Positions 25,482 through 35,758 of a DNA stretch of 64,000 nt are shown here, piece by piece. This stretch comes from Thauera aromatica K172 (GTDB lineage: Bacteria; Pseudomonadota; Gammaproteobacteria; Burkholderiales; Rhodocyclaceae). The stretch lies in NCBI RefSeq assembly GCF_003030465.1, contig NZ_CP028339.1, positions 124,001 through 188,000 on the forward strand, read 5' to 3'. A program made the translations under genes and the position numbers. Each line of letters starts with the position of its first letter. Position 1 is the first letter of the stretch. Under the pieces are notes generated by a model, which was given only the letters and a program-made list of their open reading frames with translations, had not been told where the DNA came from and searched no databases.

Positions 25482-26062
25482 TGACCCCACTGCTCGACAC
25501 GTTGTTCGGTACCCAGCGCCAGCGCGTGCTGGGCTGGCTGCTGCTGCACCCCGACGACGCGCTGCACGTGCGCGAACTCGCGCGACTGACGCAGACCAGC
25601 GCCGGCTCGCTGCACCGGGAACTGGTGCGCCTGGCGGAAGCCGGGCTGTTGACGCGCCGCCAGCAGGGCAACCAGGTGCTGTATCAGGCCAACCGCAGCA
25701 GCCCGGTGTTTGCGGAGCTGGCCGGGTTGTTCCGCAAGACGGGCGGACTTGCCGACATCCTGCGCGCCGCCTTGCTGCCACTGGCCGGACAGATTTCGTT
25801 GGCGCTGGTCTTCGGCTCGGTCGCCCGCGGCGAAGAGACGGCGCACTCCGACATCGACGTGCTGGTGGTGGGCGAGGCCGACTTCGCCGACGTCGTCGGC
25901 GCCCTGCATCCCTGTCAGGAAACCCTGGGGCGCGAAATCAATCCCGTCGTCTACCGGCCGGCCGAGTGGCGGGACCGCCTGTCGCATGACGATCACTTCG
26001 CCCGCGACATCCTGAATCACCCGATTCTGTTGCTGATGGGAAATCTCCATGACGCTGGATAA
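25481..26062 (+). CDS. Winged-helix MNT nucleotidyltransferase (antitoxin-like)
   Basis: The 193-residue protein joins an N-terminal winged helix (residues about 8-70; HVRELARLTQTSAGSLHREL, then GNQVLYQAN) to a minimal nucleotidyltransferase domain. The catalytic pattern GS-x10-DxD is complete: Gly112-Ser113, Asp124 and Asp126. The third acidic residue usual in the fold seems to be replaced by Asn in REINPVVY. MNT proteins paired with HEPN proteins are known antitoxins that AMPylate the partner. The next gene overlaps by 14 bp and encodes a HEPN protein. Here the DNA-binding domain suggests autoregulation. Confidence 0.82.
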   Translation: MTPLLDTLFGTQRQRVLGWLLLHPDDALHVRELARLTQTSAGSLHRELVRLAEAGLLTRRQQGNQVLYQANRSSPVFAELAGLFRKTGGLADILRAALLPLAGQISLALVFGSVARGEETAHSDIDVLVVGEADFADVVGALHPCQETLGREINPVVYRPAEWRDRLSHDDHFARDILNHPILLLMGNLHDAG

Positions 26063-26492
26063 TCTGCTGGCGATCCACAAGCTGGTGCGGCAAGCGCCGG
26101 ACAGGGGCGGCATCGCCAAGCTGCTGGGCGCCGCCACGCGCAACCTTGCCGATGCCCATGTGGCGGGCCTGAGCAACGACAACCGCTTCGATGCCGCCTA
26201 CAAAACCATCCTGCAGTGCGCGATGGTCGCACTGTGGGCCAAGGGCTACCGGACTTCGACCAGCCAGCCGGGGCATCATCAGACGGCGATCCAGACCCTG
26301 CCCAAGACCCTGGGTCTGCCGAGCCGGACGGTGATCGTCCTCGACGCCTTGCGCAAGCAGCGCAACCTCAACGACTACGACGGCGAGCCGGTCACCGATG
26401 CGGCGCTGACAAGCTGTCTGGATGAAGCCGAAAAGCTGCTGGTGCTGACGCGGCAATGGCTGGCCACCGAGTACCCCGAACTGGCCGAGTAA
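26049..26492 (+). CDS. HEPN-domain protein, partner of the MNT gene
   Basis: This 147-residue all-helical protein resembles HEPN-domain partners of minimal nucleotidyltransferases. The conserved region LRKQRNLNDYDGEPVT (about residues 100-115) takes the place of the RX4-6H ribonuclease motif, but no His follows the Arg at the expected distance; a Tyr is present. It may therefore be a non-nucleolytic member, or the Tyr may be the target of AMPylation. It overlaps the MNT gene by 14 bp and ends 6 bp before hsdR. Confidence 0.7.
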   Translation: MTLDNLLAIHKLVRQAPDRGGIAKLLGAATRNLADAHVAGLSNDNRFDAAYKTILQCAMVALWAKGYRTSTSQPGHHQTAIQTLPKTLGLPSRTVIVLDALRKQRNLNDYDGEPVTDAALTSCLDEAEKLLVLTRQWLATEYPELAE

Positions 26493-26498
26493 GCGCCC

Positions 26499-29400
26499 AT
26501 GCCCAGCCTGCACCAGGAAGTCCACTTCGAGTCCGCCATCTGCGAGCACCTCGGCCGGCACGGCTGGCTGTACGCCGAAGGCGACGCCGCCCGCTACGAC
26601 CGCCAGAACGCGCTGTTCCTGCCCGACCTGCTGGCGTGGCTCGAAGCGACCCAGCCGGAGAGCTGGCAGCAGCTCGCGAAGACGCACGGCGCGAACCTGA
26701 CCAAGGTGCTGGCCGAGCGCGTGCGCAAGTGCCTCAACGACCTTGGCACGCTGGAGGTGCTGCGCCGCGGCGTCGAGATGGTCGGGCTGAAGAAACCCCT
26801 GTCCCTGGTGCAGTTCAAGCCCGCGCTCGGCATCAATCCGGCCATCGGCCAGGCCTACGCCGCCAACCGGCTGCGCGTGGTACGGCAGGTGCGTCACTCG
26901 CTGAACAACCCGCAGGACGCGCTCGACCTCGTGCTGTTTGTCAATGGCATTCCGGTCGCGACCGCCGAGCTGAAGTCGGATTTCACTCAGAGCGTCGGCG
27001 ACGCGGTCGACCAGTACCGCTTCGACCGCAACCCGGCGCCGAAGGGCGGGCTGGCGGAGCCGCTGCTGGGCTTTCCCGGCGGCGCGCTGGTGCACTTCGC
27101 GGTGAGCCAGTCCGAAGTGATGATGACGACGCGGCTCGCCGGCACGGCCACCCGCTTCCTGCCCTTCAACCAGGGCAACGCGGGCGGCGCCGGCAACCCG
27201 TCGAACCCTTTCGGCTTCGCAACCTGGTATCTGTGGCAGGAGGTGTGGCAGCGCGACAGCTGGCTGGAAATCCTCGGCCGCTACCTCATCGGCCAGCGCA
27301 ACGACAAGAAGCAGCTCACCGCCGTCATCTTTCCCCGCTATCACCAGCTCGACGTCACGCGCAAGCTCGTCGCCGATGTGCTTGCGAATGGGGCGGGCCA
27401 GCGCTACCTGATCCAGCATTCGGCCGGATCGGGCAAGACCAACTCGATTGCGTGGACGGCGCACTTCCTCGCCGACCTGCACGACGCGCAGCACGCCAAG
27501 GTGTTCGACAGCGTGCTGGTGGTGTCGGATCGCACGGTGCTCGACGCTCAGCTGCAGGACGCCATCTTCGACTTCCAGCGCACCACCGGCGTCGTCGCCA
27601 CCATCACCGACGAGCACGGCAGCAAGAGCGCCCAGCTTTCGCAGGCGCTGAAGGACGGCAAGAAGATCATCGTCTGCACCATCCAGACCTTCCCCTTCGC
27701 GCTGGAGGCGGTGCAGAAGTTGTCGGCGACCGAGGGCAAGCGCTTCGCGGTGATCGCCGACGAGGCGCACAGCTCGCAGACCGGCGAGGCGGCGGCGAAG
27801 CTGAAGCAGCTGCTCTCGTCCGAGGAGCTCGCCGAACTGCAGGACGGCGGCGAAATCGACACCGAGACGCTGCTCGCGGCGCAGATGTCGGCGAAGGCGG
27901 CGCAGGAGAACGGGAACGGAGGCCTGACCTACATCGCCTTCACCGCGACCCCGAAGCAGAAGACGCTGGAGCTGTTCGGCCGCCCGGGCGCCGACGGCCT
28001 GCCCGAGCCCTTCCACGTGTATTCGATGCGCCAGGCCATCGAGGAGGAATTCATCCTCGACGTGCTGCAGAACTACACGAGCTACAAGCTCGCGTTCAAG
28101 CTCGCCAGCAACGGGCAGGAATACGACGAGAAGCAGGTCGAGAAGTCCGAGGCGCTGAAGGGCATCATGCAGTGGGTGCGGCTCCACCCCTACAACATCG
28201 CGCAGAAAGTGCAGGTGGTGGTCGAGCACTTCCGCGACAACGTGCAGCCGCTGCTGAACGGCCGGGCCAAGGCGATGGTGGTGGTGGGGAGCCGCAAGGA
28301 GGCGGTGCGCTGGCAAAAGGCCATCACCGCCTACGTCGACAAGCGGCAGTACGCGCTGGGCGTGCTGGTGGCCTTCTCGGGCGAAATCGACGACCCGGAC
28401 AGCTACCCCGAGCCGGTCACCGAGCACAGCAAGGCACTGAACCCCGGACTCAAGGGGCGCGACATCCGCGACGCGTTTGCCGAGCCGGACTACCATCTGC
28501 TGCTGGTCGCGAACAAGTACCAGACCGGCTTCGACCAGCCCCTGCTGTGCGGCATGTACGTGGACAAGCGCCTAGCGGGCATCCAGGCGGTGCAGACGCT
28601 GTCGCGCCTGAACCGCGCCCACCCGGGCAAGGACACCACCTACATCCTCGATTTCGTCAACGACCCCGCGGACATCCTGGCGGCCTTCAAGACCTACTAC
28701 GAAACCGCCCGGCTGGAGGCGGCCACCGACCCGCACCTCGTCTTCGACCTGCGCGCCAAGCTCGACGTGAGCGGTTATTACGACAGCTTCGAGGTCGACC
28801 GCGTGGCCCGGGTGGAAACCGACCCGAAGGGCACGCAGGCGCAGCTCAATGCCGCGATCGCTCCGGTCGCCGACCGCCTGCTGAAGCGCTACAAGGCGCT
28901 GCGGACGGAACTCGCCGCGGCGCAGGCAAAGCACGATGAGGAGGCAGCCCAGGCCGCGAAGGACGCGATGGACGTGCTCGTCCTGTTCAAGGGCGACATG
29001 GGCGCGTTCAACCGGCTCTACGCCTTCCTGTCGCAGATTTTCGACTACGGCAACACCGACATCGAGAAGCGCTTCATCTTCTACAAGCGCCTGATTCCGC
29101 TGCTCGACTTCGGCCGCGAGCGCGACACGGTGGACCTCTCGAAGGTGGTCCTGACCCACCACACGCTGCGGGACAAGGGCCGGCAGACGCTGAGCCTGAA
29201 GGAAGGCGACACGCCGAAGCTGCCGCCGATGAGCGAAACCGGCAGCGGCACCCTCCACGAGAAGGAAAAGGCGCTGCTGGAGGAAATCATCGCCAAGGTG
29301 AATGGCCTCTTCGAAGGCGAGCTGTCCGACGACGACCAGCTCGTCTACGTGAACGGCGTCCTGAAGGGCAAGCTGCTGGAGAACGAAACGCTCGTGCAGC

Positions 29401-29621
29401 AGGCCGCGAACAACAGCAAGCAGCAGTTCGCGAATTCCCCCGACCTGTCGCAGGCACTGCTGCACGCCATCATGGACGCGCTCGATGCGCACACGACCAT
29501 GAGCACCCAGGCGCTGGGGTCCGAACGGGTCCGCGAGGGCCTGCTGGACACGCTGCTCGGGCCGGGACAGTTGTACGAGGCACTACGCGCCCGCAGCAAC
29601 CCCCAGCCCCTTTCTCGATAG
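26499..29621 (+). CDS. hsdR: Type I restriction enzyme subunit HsdR
   Basis: HsdR is the ATP-driven translocase and nuclease of the type I system. The 1040-residue protein has an N-terminal PD-(D/E)XK nuclease region with the pair Glu157-x-Lys159 (TAELKSD). Helicase motifs of superfamily 2 follow: Walker A GSGKT (residues 310-314), DEAH (421-424) and motif III AFTATPK. The C-terminal third is helical and interacts with the methylase core in other systems. It closes the defence operon. Confidence 0.95.
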   Translation: MPSLHQEVHFESAICEHLGRHGWLYAEGDAARYDRQNALFLPDLLAWLEATQPESWQQLAKTHGANLTKVLAERVRKCLNDLGTLEVLRRGVEMVGLKKPLSLVQFKPALGINPAIGQAYAANRLRVVRQVRHSLNNPQDALDLVLFVNGIPVATAELKSDFTQSVGDAVDQYRFDRNPAPKGGLAEPLLGFPGGALVHFAVSQSEVMMTTRLAGTATRFLPFNQGNAGGAGNPSNPFGFATWYLWQEVWQRDSWLEILGRYLIGQRNDKKQLTAVIFPRYHQLDVTRKLVADVLANGAGQRYLIQHSAGSGKTNSIAWTAHFLADLHDAQHAKVFDSVLVVSDRTVLDAQLQDAIFDFQRTTGVVATITDEHGSKSAQLSQALKDGKKIIVCTIQTFPFALEAVQKLSATEGKRFAVIADEAHSSQTGEAAAKLKQLLSSEELAELQDGGEIDTETLLAAQMSAKAAQENGNGGLTYIAFTATPKQKTLELFGRPGADGLPEPFHVYSMRQAIEEEFILDVLQNYTSYKLAFKLASNGQEYDEKQVEKSEALKGIMQWVRLHPYNIAQKVQVVVEHFRDNVQPLLNGRAKAMVVVGSRKEAVRWQKAITAYVDKRQYALGVLVAFSGEIDDPDSYPEPVTEHSKALNPGLKGRDIRDAFAEPDYHLLLVANKYQTGFDQPLLCGMYVDKRLAGIQAVQTLSRLNRAHPGKDTTYILDFVNDPADILAAFKTYYETARLEAATDPHLVFDLRAKLDVSGYYDSFEVDRVARVETDPKGTQAQLNAAIAPVADRLLKRYKALRTELAAAQAKHDEEAAQAAKDAMDVLVLFKGDMGAFNRLYAFLSQIFDYGNTDIEKRFIFYKRLIPLLDFGRERDTVDLSKVVLTHHTLRDKGRQTLSLKEGDTPKLPPMSETGSGTLHEKEKALLEEIIAKVNGLFEGELSDDDQLVYVNGVLKGKLLENETLVQQAANNSKQQFANSPDLSQALLHAIMDALDAHTTMSTQALGSERVREGLLDTLLGPGQLYEALRARSNPQPLSR

Positions 29622-29678
29622 CAAATGGTTCGACCGGGCCGCCAAGGCCGTGACGCTGGAAGGGCCCGCCTTCTTGCC

Positions 29679-29695
29679 GCCCGCCTCGGGCGGGC
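29679..29695. terminator. Short GC hairpin between hsdR and gatB
   Basis: GCCCGCC (29679-29685) and GGCGGGC (29689-29695) form a 7-bp stem with a TCG loop, just before the gatB stop and 58 bp after hsdR. There is no T-run, so it is only a tentative bidirectional terminator for the convergent genes. Confidence 0.35.
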
Positions 29696-31168
29696 TCAGC
29701 CGGCGAGTTTCTGCTTCAGCAGCTCGTTGACCTGGGCCGGGCTGGCCTTGCCCTTGCTGGCCTTCATGACCTGTCCCACCAGGGCGTTGAAGGCCTTCTC
29801 CTTGCCGGCGCGGAATTCATCCACCGATTTCTGGTTGGCGGCGAGCACCTCGTCGATCATCGCCTCGATCGCAGCGCTGTCGGTGACCTGCCTGAGGCCC
29901 TGCTTGTCGATGATTTCGTCGGCGGCGTCGGCCTTGCCGCCGCCTTCGCCGTTCCACAGGGCCTCGAACACTTTTTTGCCGATTGCGTTCGAGATCGTGT
30001 TGTCGGCGATGCGCGCGACCAGCCCGGCGAGCTGGGCGGGGGAGACCGGCGATGCGGTGATGTCGAGCTCGGCCTTGTTGAGGCGCGCGGCGAGGTCGCC
30101 CATGACCCAGTTGGCGCACGGTTTGGCGAGTGCAGTTCCCGCCGCGGCGACGGTGGCCTGGTAGAAGTCGGCGACTTCCTTGGCCGCGGTGAGGGTGGTC
30201 GCGTCGTAGGCGGAGAGGCCCCATTCGTCCATGAAGCGCGCCTTCATCGCCCCCGGCAGCTCGGGCATTTCCGCCTGCACGCGGGCTTTCCAGTCGGGCG
30301 CGATCACCAGCGGCAGCAGGTCGGGGTCGGGGAAGTAGCGGTAGTCGTGGGCGTCTTCCTTGCTGCGCATCATGCGCGTCTCGCCCGTGTCCGGGTCGAA
30401 CAGCACGGTGGCCTGCTCGACGCGGCCGCCGTCCTCGATGGTGTCGATCTGCCACTGGACCTCAAAGTCGATCGCCTGCTGCAGGAAGCGGAAGGAGTTG
30501 AGGTTCTTGATCTCGCGCCGGGTGCCGTACTCGGTCGCGCCCTTCTTGCGCACCGAGACGTTGGCGTCGCAGCGGAACGAGCCTTCCTGCATGTTGCCGT
30601 CGCAGATGTTGATCCAGCGCACCAGCGCGTGCAGCGTGCGGGCGTAGGCCACGGCCTCCGCCGACGAGCGCATGTCGGGCTCGGAGACGATTTCGAGCAG
30701 CGGCGTGCCGGCGCGGTTGAGGTCGATCCCGGTCATGCCGTGGAAGTCCTCGTGGAGGCTTTTGCCGGCGTCTTCCTCGAGGTGGGCGCGGGTCAGGCGC
30801 ACGGTCTTCTCGTAGGCCTGCTCACCCTCGCCGACGCGGATCGTGATCGCGCCGCCCTGCACCACCGGCAGGTCCATCTGGCTGATCTGGTAGCCCTTGG
30901 GGAGGTCGGGGTAGAAGTAGTTCTTGCGTGCGAACACGCTCTTTTCGGCGACGTGGGCGCCGATCGCCAGGCCGAAGCGGATCGCGCGCTCGACCGCGCC
31001 GCGGTTGAGCACCGGCAGCACGCCGGGCAGGGCGATGTCCACCGCGCTCGCCTGGCGGTTGGGCTCGGCGCCGAAGGCGGTGCTGGCGCCGGAAAAGATC
31101 TTGCTCGCGGTGTTGAGCTGGGCGTGGACTTCCAGCCCGATGACGACTTCCCAATCGGATCGGCTCAT
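29696..31168 (-). CDS. gatB: Aspartyl/glutamyl-tRNA(Asn/Gln) amidotransferase subunit B
   Basis: GatB binds the misacylated tRNA and carries the kinase-like site that activates it for amidation. The 490-residue protein starts with the family hallmark [13 protein letters not shown]. The block [17 protein letters not shown] and a C-terminal YqeY-like helical domain follow. It is last in the gatC-gatA-gatB operon, 30 bp after gatA. Confidence 0.97.
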   Translation of the reverse strand: MSRSDWEVVIGLEVHAQLNTASKIFSGASTAFGAEPNRQASAVDIALPGVLPVLNRGAVERAIRFGLAIGAHVAEKSVFARKNYFYPDLPKGYQISQMDLPVVQGGAITIRVGEGEQAYEKTVRLTRAHLEEDAGKSLHEDFHGMTGIDLNRAGTPLLEIVSEPDMRSSAEAVAYARTLHALVRWINICDGNMQEGSFRCDANVSVRKKGATEYGTRREIKNLNSFRFLQQAIDFEVQWQIDTIEDGGRVEQATVLFDPDTGETRMMRSKEDAHDYRYFPDPDLLPLVIAPDWKARVQAEMPELPGAMKARFMDEWGLSAYDATTLTAAKEVADFYQATVAAAGTALAKPCANWVMGDLAARLNKAELDITASPVSPAQLAGLVARIADNTISNAIGKKVFEALWNGEGGGKADAADEIIDKQGLRQVTDSAAIEAMIDEVLAANQKSVDEFRAGKEKAFNALVGQVMKASKGKASPAQVNELLKQKLAG

Positions 31169-31198
31169 GTTCGTGTCTCTCGTTGCATGCGGCGCGGG

Positions 31199-32674
31199 TC
31201 AGGCCGCGCAGGCCGGACGGCGCAGGTGCCAGTCGGTGGCTTGCTGGTACTGGTGCGCGGCGTTGAGCAGGCGGGCCTCGGCGAAGTAGTCGCCGACCAG
31301 CTGCAGGCCGATCGGCAGGCCCTCGGCGCCGAAACCGGCAGGGTGCGACAGGCCGGGCAGGCCGGCGAGGTTGACCGCGATCGTGTAGATGTCCGACAGG
31401 TACATCTGCACCGGGTCGTCGGCCATCTGGCCGAGCGCCCAGGCGGTGGTCGGGGTGGTCGGTCCGGCGATCAGGTCGCACTGCGTCAGCGCGGCGCGGA
31501 AGTCTTCGGCGATCAGCCGGCGCAGGCGCTGCGCCTGCAGGTAGTAGGCATCGTAGTAACCGTGCGACAGCACGTAGGTGCCGACCAGGATGCGGCGCTT
31601 GACTTCGGCACCGAAGCCCTCCGCACGGCTCTTGCTGTACAGGTCGGCGAGGTCGCCGTAGTCGGCGGCGCGGTGGCCGTAGCGCACGCCGTCGAAGCGG
31701 CTGAGGTTGCTCGAGCACTCGGCCGGCGCGATCACGTAGTAGGCCGGGATCGCCAGCTTCGCATTCGGCAGCGAAACTTCGACCGTGGTCGCGCCCAGGG
31801 CGCGGTACGCGTCGAGCGCGGCGTCGACCGCGGCGCGCACGTCGTCGGCCATGCCTTCGGCGAAGAACTCGCGCGGCAGGCCGATGGTGAGGCCGGCGAG
31901 CGGTTTCGCCCCCGGGGCGGAGGCGGCGAGGGCGGCGGCGTAGTCTTCGGCGGGGCGCTCGAGGCTGGTCGAGTCGCGCTCGTCGAAGCCGGTCATCGCC
32001 GACAGCAGCAGGGCGCAGTCTTCGGCCGAGGCGCCGAAGGCCCCGCCCTGGTCGAGGGAAGAAGCGTAGGCGATCATGCCGTAACGGCTCACCGTGCCGT
32101 AGGTCGGCTTGATTCCGGTGATGCCGCAGAACGCCGCCGGCTGGCGCACCGAGCCGCCGGTGTCGGTGCCGGTGGCGATCGGTGCCAGGCGCGCGGCGAC
32201 CGCCGCGGCCGAGCCGCCGGAGGAGCCGCCAGGCACGCGCCCGGTGTGCCACGGGTTCTTCACCGGGCCGTACCAGGAGCTTTCGTTCGACGAGCCCATC
32301 GCGAACTCGTCCATGTTGGTCTTGCCCAGGCTCACTGCGCCGGCGGCCTTGAGCAGGCTCACGACGTGGGCGTCGTAAGGGCTGACGAAGTTCGCCAGCA
32401 TCTTCGAGGCGCAGGTGGTGAGCACGCCCTCGGTGCAGAACACGTCCTTGTGCGCGAGCGGGATGCCGACAAGCGCTCCGCCCCGGCCGGCGGCGAGGCG
32501 TTCGTCGGCGGCATGCGCGGCGGCGAGGGCGCCGTCGCGATCGACGGTGATGAAGGCGTTGAGCTGCGGGTTGAGGGCGTCGATGCGGTCGAGGAACAGG
32601 GTGGCGAGCTCGACGCTGGAGATCTGCCTGCGGTCGAGCGCGCGGCGCAGTTCGGTGAGGGAGGCGTTGATCAT
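31199..32674 (-). CDS. gatA: Aspartyl/glutamyl-tRNA(Asn/Gln) amidotransferase subunit A
   Basis: GatA is the glutaminase subunit that frees ammonia for GatB. The 491-residue protein has the amidase signature with the catalytic triad: Lys in [11 protein letters not shown], and the serines in the [15 protein letters not shown] block. The usual GatA N-terminus ([16 protein letters not shown]) supports the ATG at 32674. It is separated from gatC by 127 bp. Confidence 0.97.
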   Translation of the reverse strand: MINASLTELRRALDRRQISSVELATLFLDRIDALNPQLNAFITVDRDGALAAAHAADERLAAGRGGALVGIPLAHKDVFCTEGVLTTCASKMLANFVSPYDAHVVSLLKAAGAVSLGKTNMDEFAMGSSNESSWYGPVKNPWHTGRVPGGSSGGSAAAVAARLAPIATGTDTGGSVRQPAAFCGITGIKPTYGTVSRYGMIAYASSLDQGGAFGASAEDCALLLSAMTGFDERDSTSLERPAEDYAAALAASAPGAKPLAGLTIGLPREFFAEGMADDVRAAVDAALDAYRALGATTVEVSLPNAKLAIPAYYVIAPAECSSNLSRFDGVRYGHRAADYGDLADLYSKSRAEGFGAEVKRRILVGTYVLSHGYYDAYYLQAQRLRRLIAEDFRAALTQCDLIAGPTTPTTAWALGQMADDPVQMYLSDIYTIAVNLAGLPGLSHPAGFGAEGLPIGLQLVGDYFAEARLLNAAHQYQQATDWHLRRPACAA

Positions 32675-32801
32675 GGCGGGCGGAAAACGGACGGGGGTTG
32701 CCGGCGGGAGTGCCGGCCGGGGGCGGGTGGAGCGCCGGACGGTGCGGGAACGGAACGCTGCGGGCCGGGGGCGCCCGGCCTGGCGCGGCGCCGCGGAGCG
32801 C

Positions 32802-33089
32802 TTACTCGATCACTTTCGGCACCAGGTACAGCCCGGCTTCGGTCTGCGGGGCGACCTTCTGGAAGGCATCGCGGCGGTCGGTTTCGGTGACGGCGTCGGC
32901 GCGCAGGCGGGTGGCGAGTTCCTGCGGGTGGCTCATCGGCTCGATGCCGGCGGTGTCGACCGCCTGCATCTGCTCGATGAGGCCGAAGATCCCGTCGAGC
33001 TTGGCGCGGGTGGCGTCGATTTCGGCGTCGGAAAGCGCGATCCGCGCGAGGCGGGCGATGTGCCCGACTTGTTCATTGGACAGCGACAT
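32802..33089 (-). CDS. gatC: Aspartyl/glutamyl-tRNA(Asn/Gln) amidotransferase subunit C
   Basis: GatC is a small belt that stabilises the GatA-GatB complex. The 95-residue protein has the family pattern [17 protein letters not shown] and IEPMSHP. It is the first gene of gatCAB. Its start lies 147 bp from the divergent mreB start. Length and motifs are normal. Confidence 0.95.
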   Translation of the reverse strand: MSLSNEQVGHIARLARIALSDAEIDATRAKLDGIFGLIEQMQAVDTAGIEPMSHPQELATRLRADAVTETDRRDAFQKVAPQTEAGLYLVPKVIE

Positions 33090-33137
33090 GAGGTAACAAA
33101 ACCTGCTGAATCCACAAAGGTTTGTAGGTTATCATAA

Positions 33138-34280
<1,143 letters not shown>

Positions 34281-34348
34281 TGCACTGTCCCGGCACGCCC
34301 GCCGGGGCCTTGCCACCCCGTACGACCTGACGGCTCCCGGCTTCGCGG

Positions 34349-35221
34349 ATGTCTTTCTCCGGCCATCAGCCTCCTCCCATTTTCCGGCGCGGACCCGCAC
34401 CACTGGTGCGTCTGCTCCTGTTCGTCGCCGTCTGCCTGGCGCTGCTGGTGGCGGATCTGCGTTTCCGCTATCTGGAAGTGATGCGCAATGCCCTGTCGGT
34501 GATCACCTATCCGCTGCAGATGGCGGCGGCGACGCCGGCCGACGTGGTGCGCAACGCCGCGCACTACTTCGGTACCCTGATCGACGTCCAGCACGAGAAC
34601 GCCGAGCTGCGCCGCCATCAGCTCGGTGCCGGCGAGCGCCTGCTGCGTTTCGAGCAGCTCGAACAGGAAAACACCCGCTTGCGCGAGCTGCTGCAGATGT
34701 CGCAGCGCGTCGGGGTGAAGAGCATCGCCGCCGAGATCCTCTACAACGCGCCCGATCCCTTCGCGCGCAAAGTCATCCTCGACCGCGGCACGCAACAGGG
34801 GGTCGAGGCCGGGCTCGCGGTGGTCGATGCGCAGGGCGTGATCGGCCAGGTCAGCCGCGTCCATCCGATCCAGTCCGAAGTCACCCTGCTCACCGACCGC
34901 GGGCAGGCGATCCCGGTCAGCGTGGTGCGCAACGGCGTGCGCGGCGTGCTCTACGGCAACGGCCGCGGCACCCTGGAGATGCGCCACGCGCTCGCCGATG
35001 TCGATCTCCAGCCCGGCGACCGGCTCGTCACTTCGGGCCTCGATGGCGTCTTCGTGCCCGGCCTGCCGGTGGCGACCGTGCTCCGCGTGGACCGCGACGC
35101 CGACGCCTTCGCCCGGATCGAGTGCGCGCCGCTGGCGGCGGTCGAGCGCAGCGTGCACGTACTGGTGATCGGCCGTGCCGCCTATCCGCCGCCGCCGCCC
35201 GAAACCGGGAAGGAGCGCTGA
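34349..35221 (+). CDS. mreC: Rod shape-determining protein MreC
   Basis: MreC links MreB to the periplasmic wall enzymes. The 290-residue protein has a single N-terminal membrane helix (about residues 20-38), a coiled coil (residues about 75-115; HENAELRRHQLGAGERLLRF) and a beta-rich C-terminal domain with the GLDGVFVPGLPV motif. It lies 68 bp after mreB. Confidence 0.95.
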   Translation: MSFSGHQPPPIFRRGPAPLVRLLLFVAVCLALLVADLRFRYLEVMRNALSVITYPLQMAAATPADVVRNAAHYFGTLIDVQHENAELRRHQLGAGERLLRFEQLEQENTRLRELLQMSQRVGVKSIAAEILYNAPDPFARKVILDRGTQQGVEAGLAVVDAQGVIGQVSRVHPIQSEVTLLTDRGQAIPVSVVRNGVRGVLYGNGRGTLEMRHALADVDLQPGDRLVTSGLDGVFVPGLPVATVLRVDRDADAFARIECAPLAAVERSVHVLVIGRAAYPPPPPETGKER

Positions 35222-35224
35222 ACC

Positions 35225-35746
35225 ATGCAGCCCACCCACCGTTCGAGCCGGATCCTGCTGCCGGTCAAGCTCTGGTTCGTGGTCCTGAGCCTGTTCGTCG
35301 CCCTCGGCCTCGAATACATCCCGACCGGGCGCCTGCCCGGGCTGCCGGGCTGGGTGGCGCTGGTGCTGGCCTTCTGGTGCGTGCGCGAGCCGCTGCGCAT
35401 CGGCATGGGCACCGGCTTCGTCCTCGGCCTGCTGGTCGACGTCGGCCTGGGGGCGGCGATGGGCCAGCATGCGCTCGCCTATGTGGTGCTGGCCTATTCC
35501 GCCAACCGCCTGGCGCGGCGGGTGCTGTGGTTTCCGCCGTGGCAGCAGGCGGTGCATGTACTGCCGCTGCTGCTGCTGAGCCAGGCGCTGATGATGGGGG
35601 TACGTCTGCTCGCCGGGGCCGAGTTCCCCGGCTGGTCGTATTTCCTGTCGAGCTTCAGCGCCGCGGTGCTGTGGACGCCGCTGTCTTTCCTCCTGCTGCT
35701 GCCGCAATATCAGCCGGTGGAGCGCGATGACAACCGCCCGATCTGA
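35225..35746 (+). CDS. mreD: Rod shape-determining protein MreD
   Basis: MreD is a small integral membrane partner of MreC. The 173-residue protein is very hydrophobic, with about five to six predicted helices. It has the usual GFVLGLLVDVGLG motif around residue 63. It starts three bases after mreC. Identification is by position and hydrophobic profile as much as by sequence. Confidence 0.93.
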   Translation: MQPTHRSSRILLPVKLWFVVLSLFVALGLEYIPTGRLPGLPGWVALVLAFWCVREPLRIGMGTGFVLGLLVDVGLGAAMGQHALAYVVLAYSANRLARRVLWFPPWQQAVHVLPLLLLSQALMMGVRLLAGAEFPGWSYFLSSFSAAVLWTPLSFLLLLPQYQPVERDDNRPI

Positions 35747-35758
35747 GGGCAGCCACCG

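Noticed and set aside
25938-28496. Long minus-strand frame opposite hsdR and the HEPN gene
   Set aside because: Antisense shadow with Arg/Leu/Val-rich low-complexity product; plus strand has clear hsdR motifs.
30347-32890. 847-codon plus-strand frame opposite gatA and gatB
   Set aside because: Antisense shadow of strongly conserved gatB and gatA; no recognisable domain.
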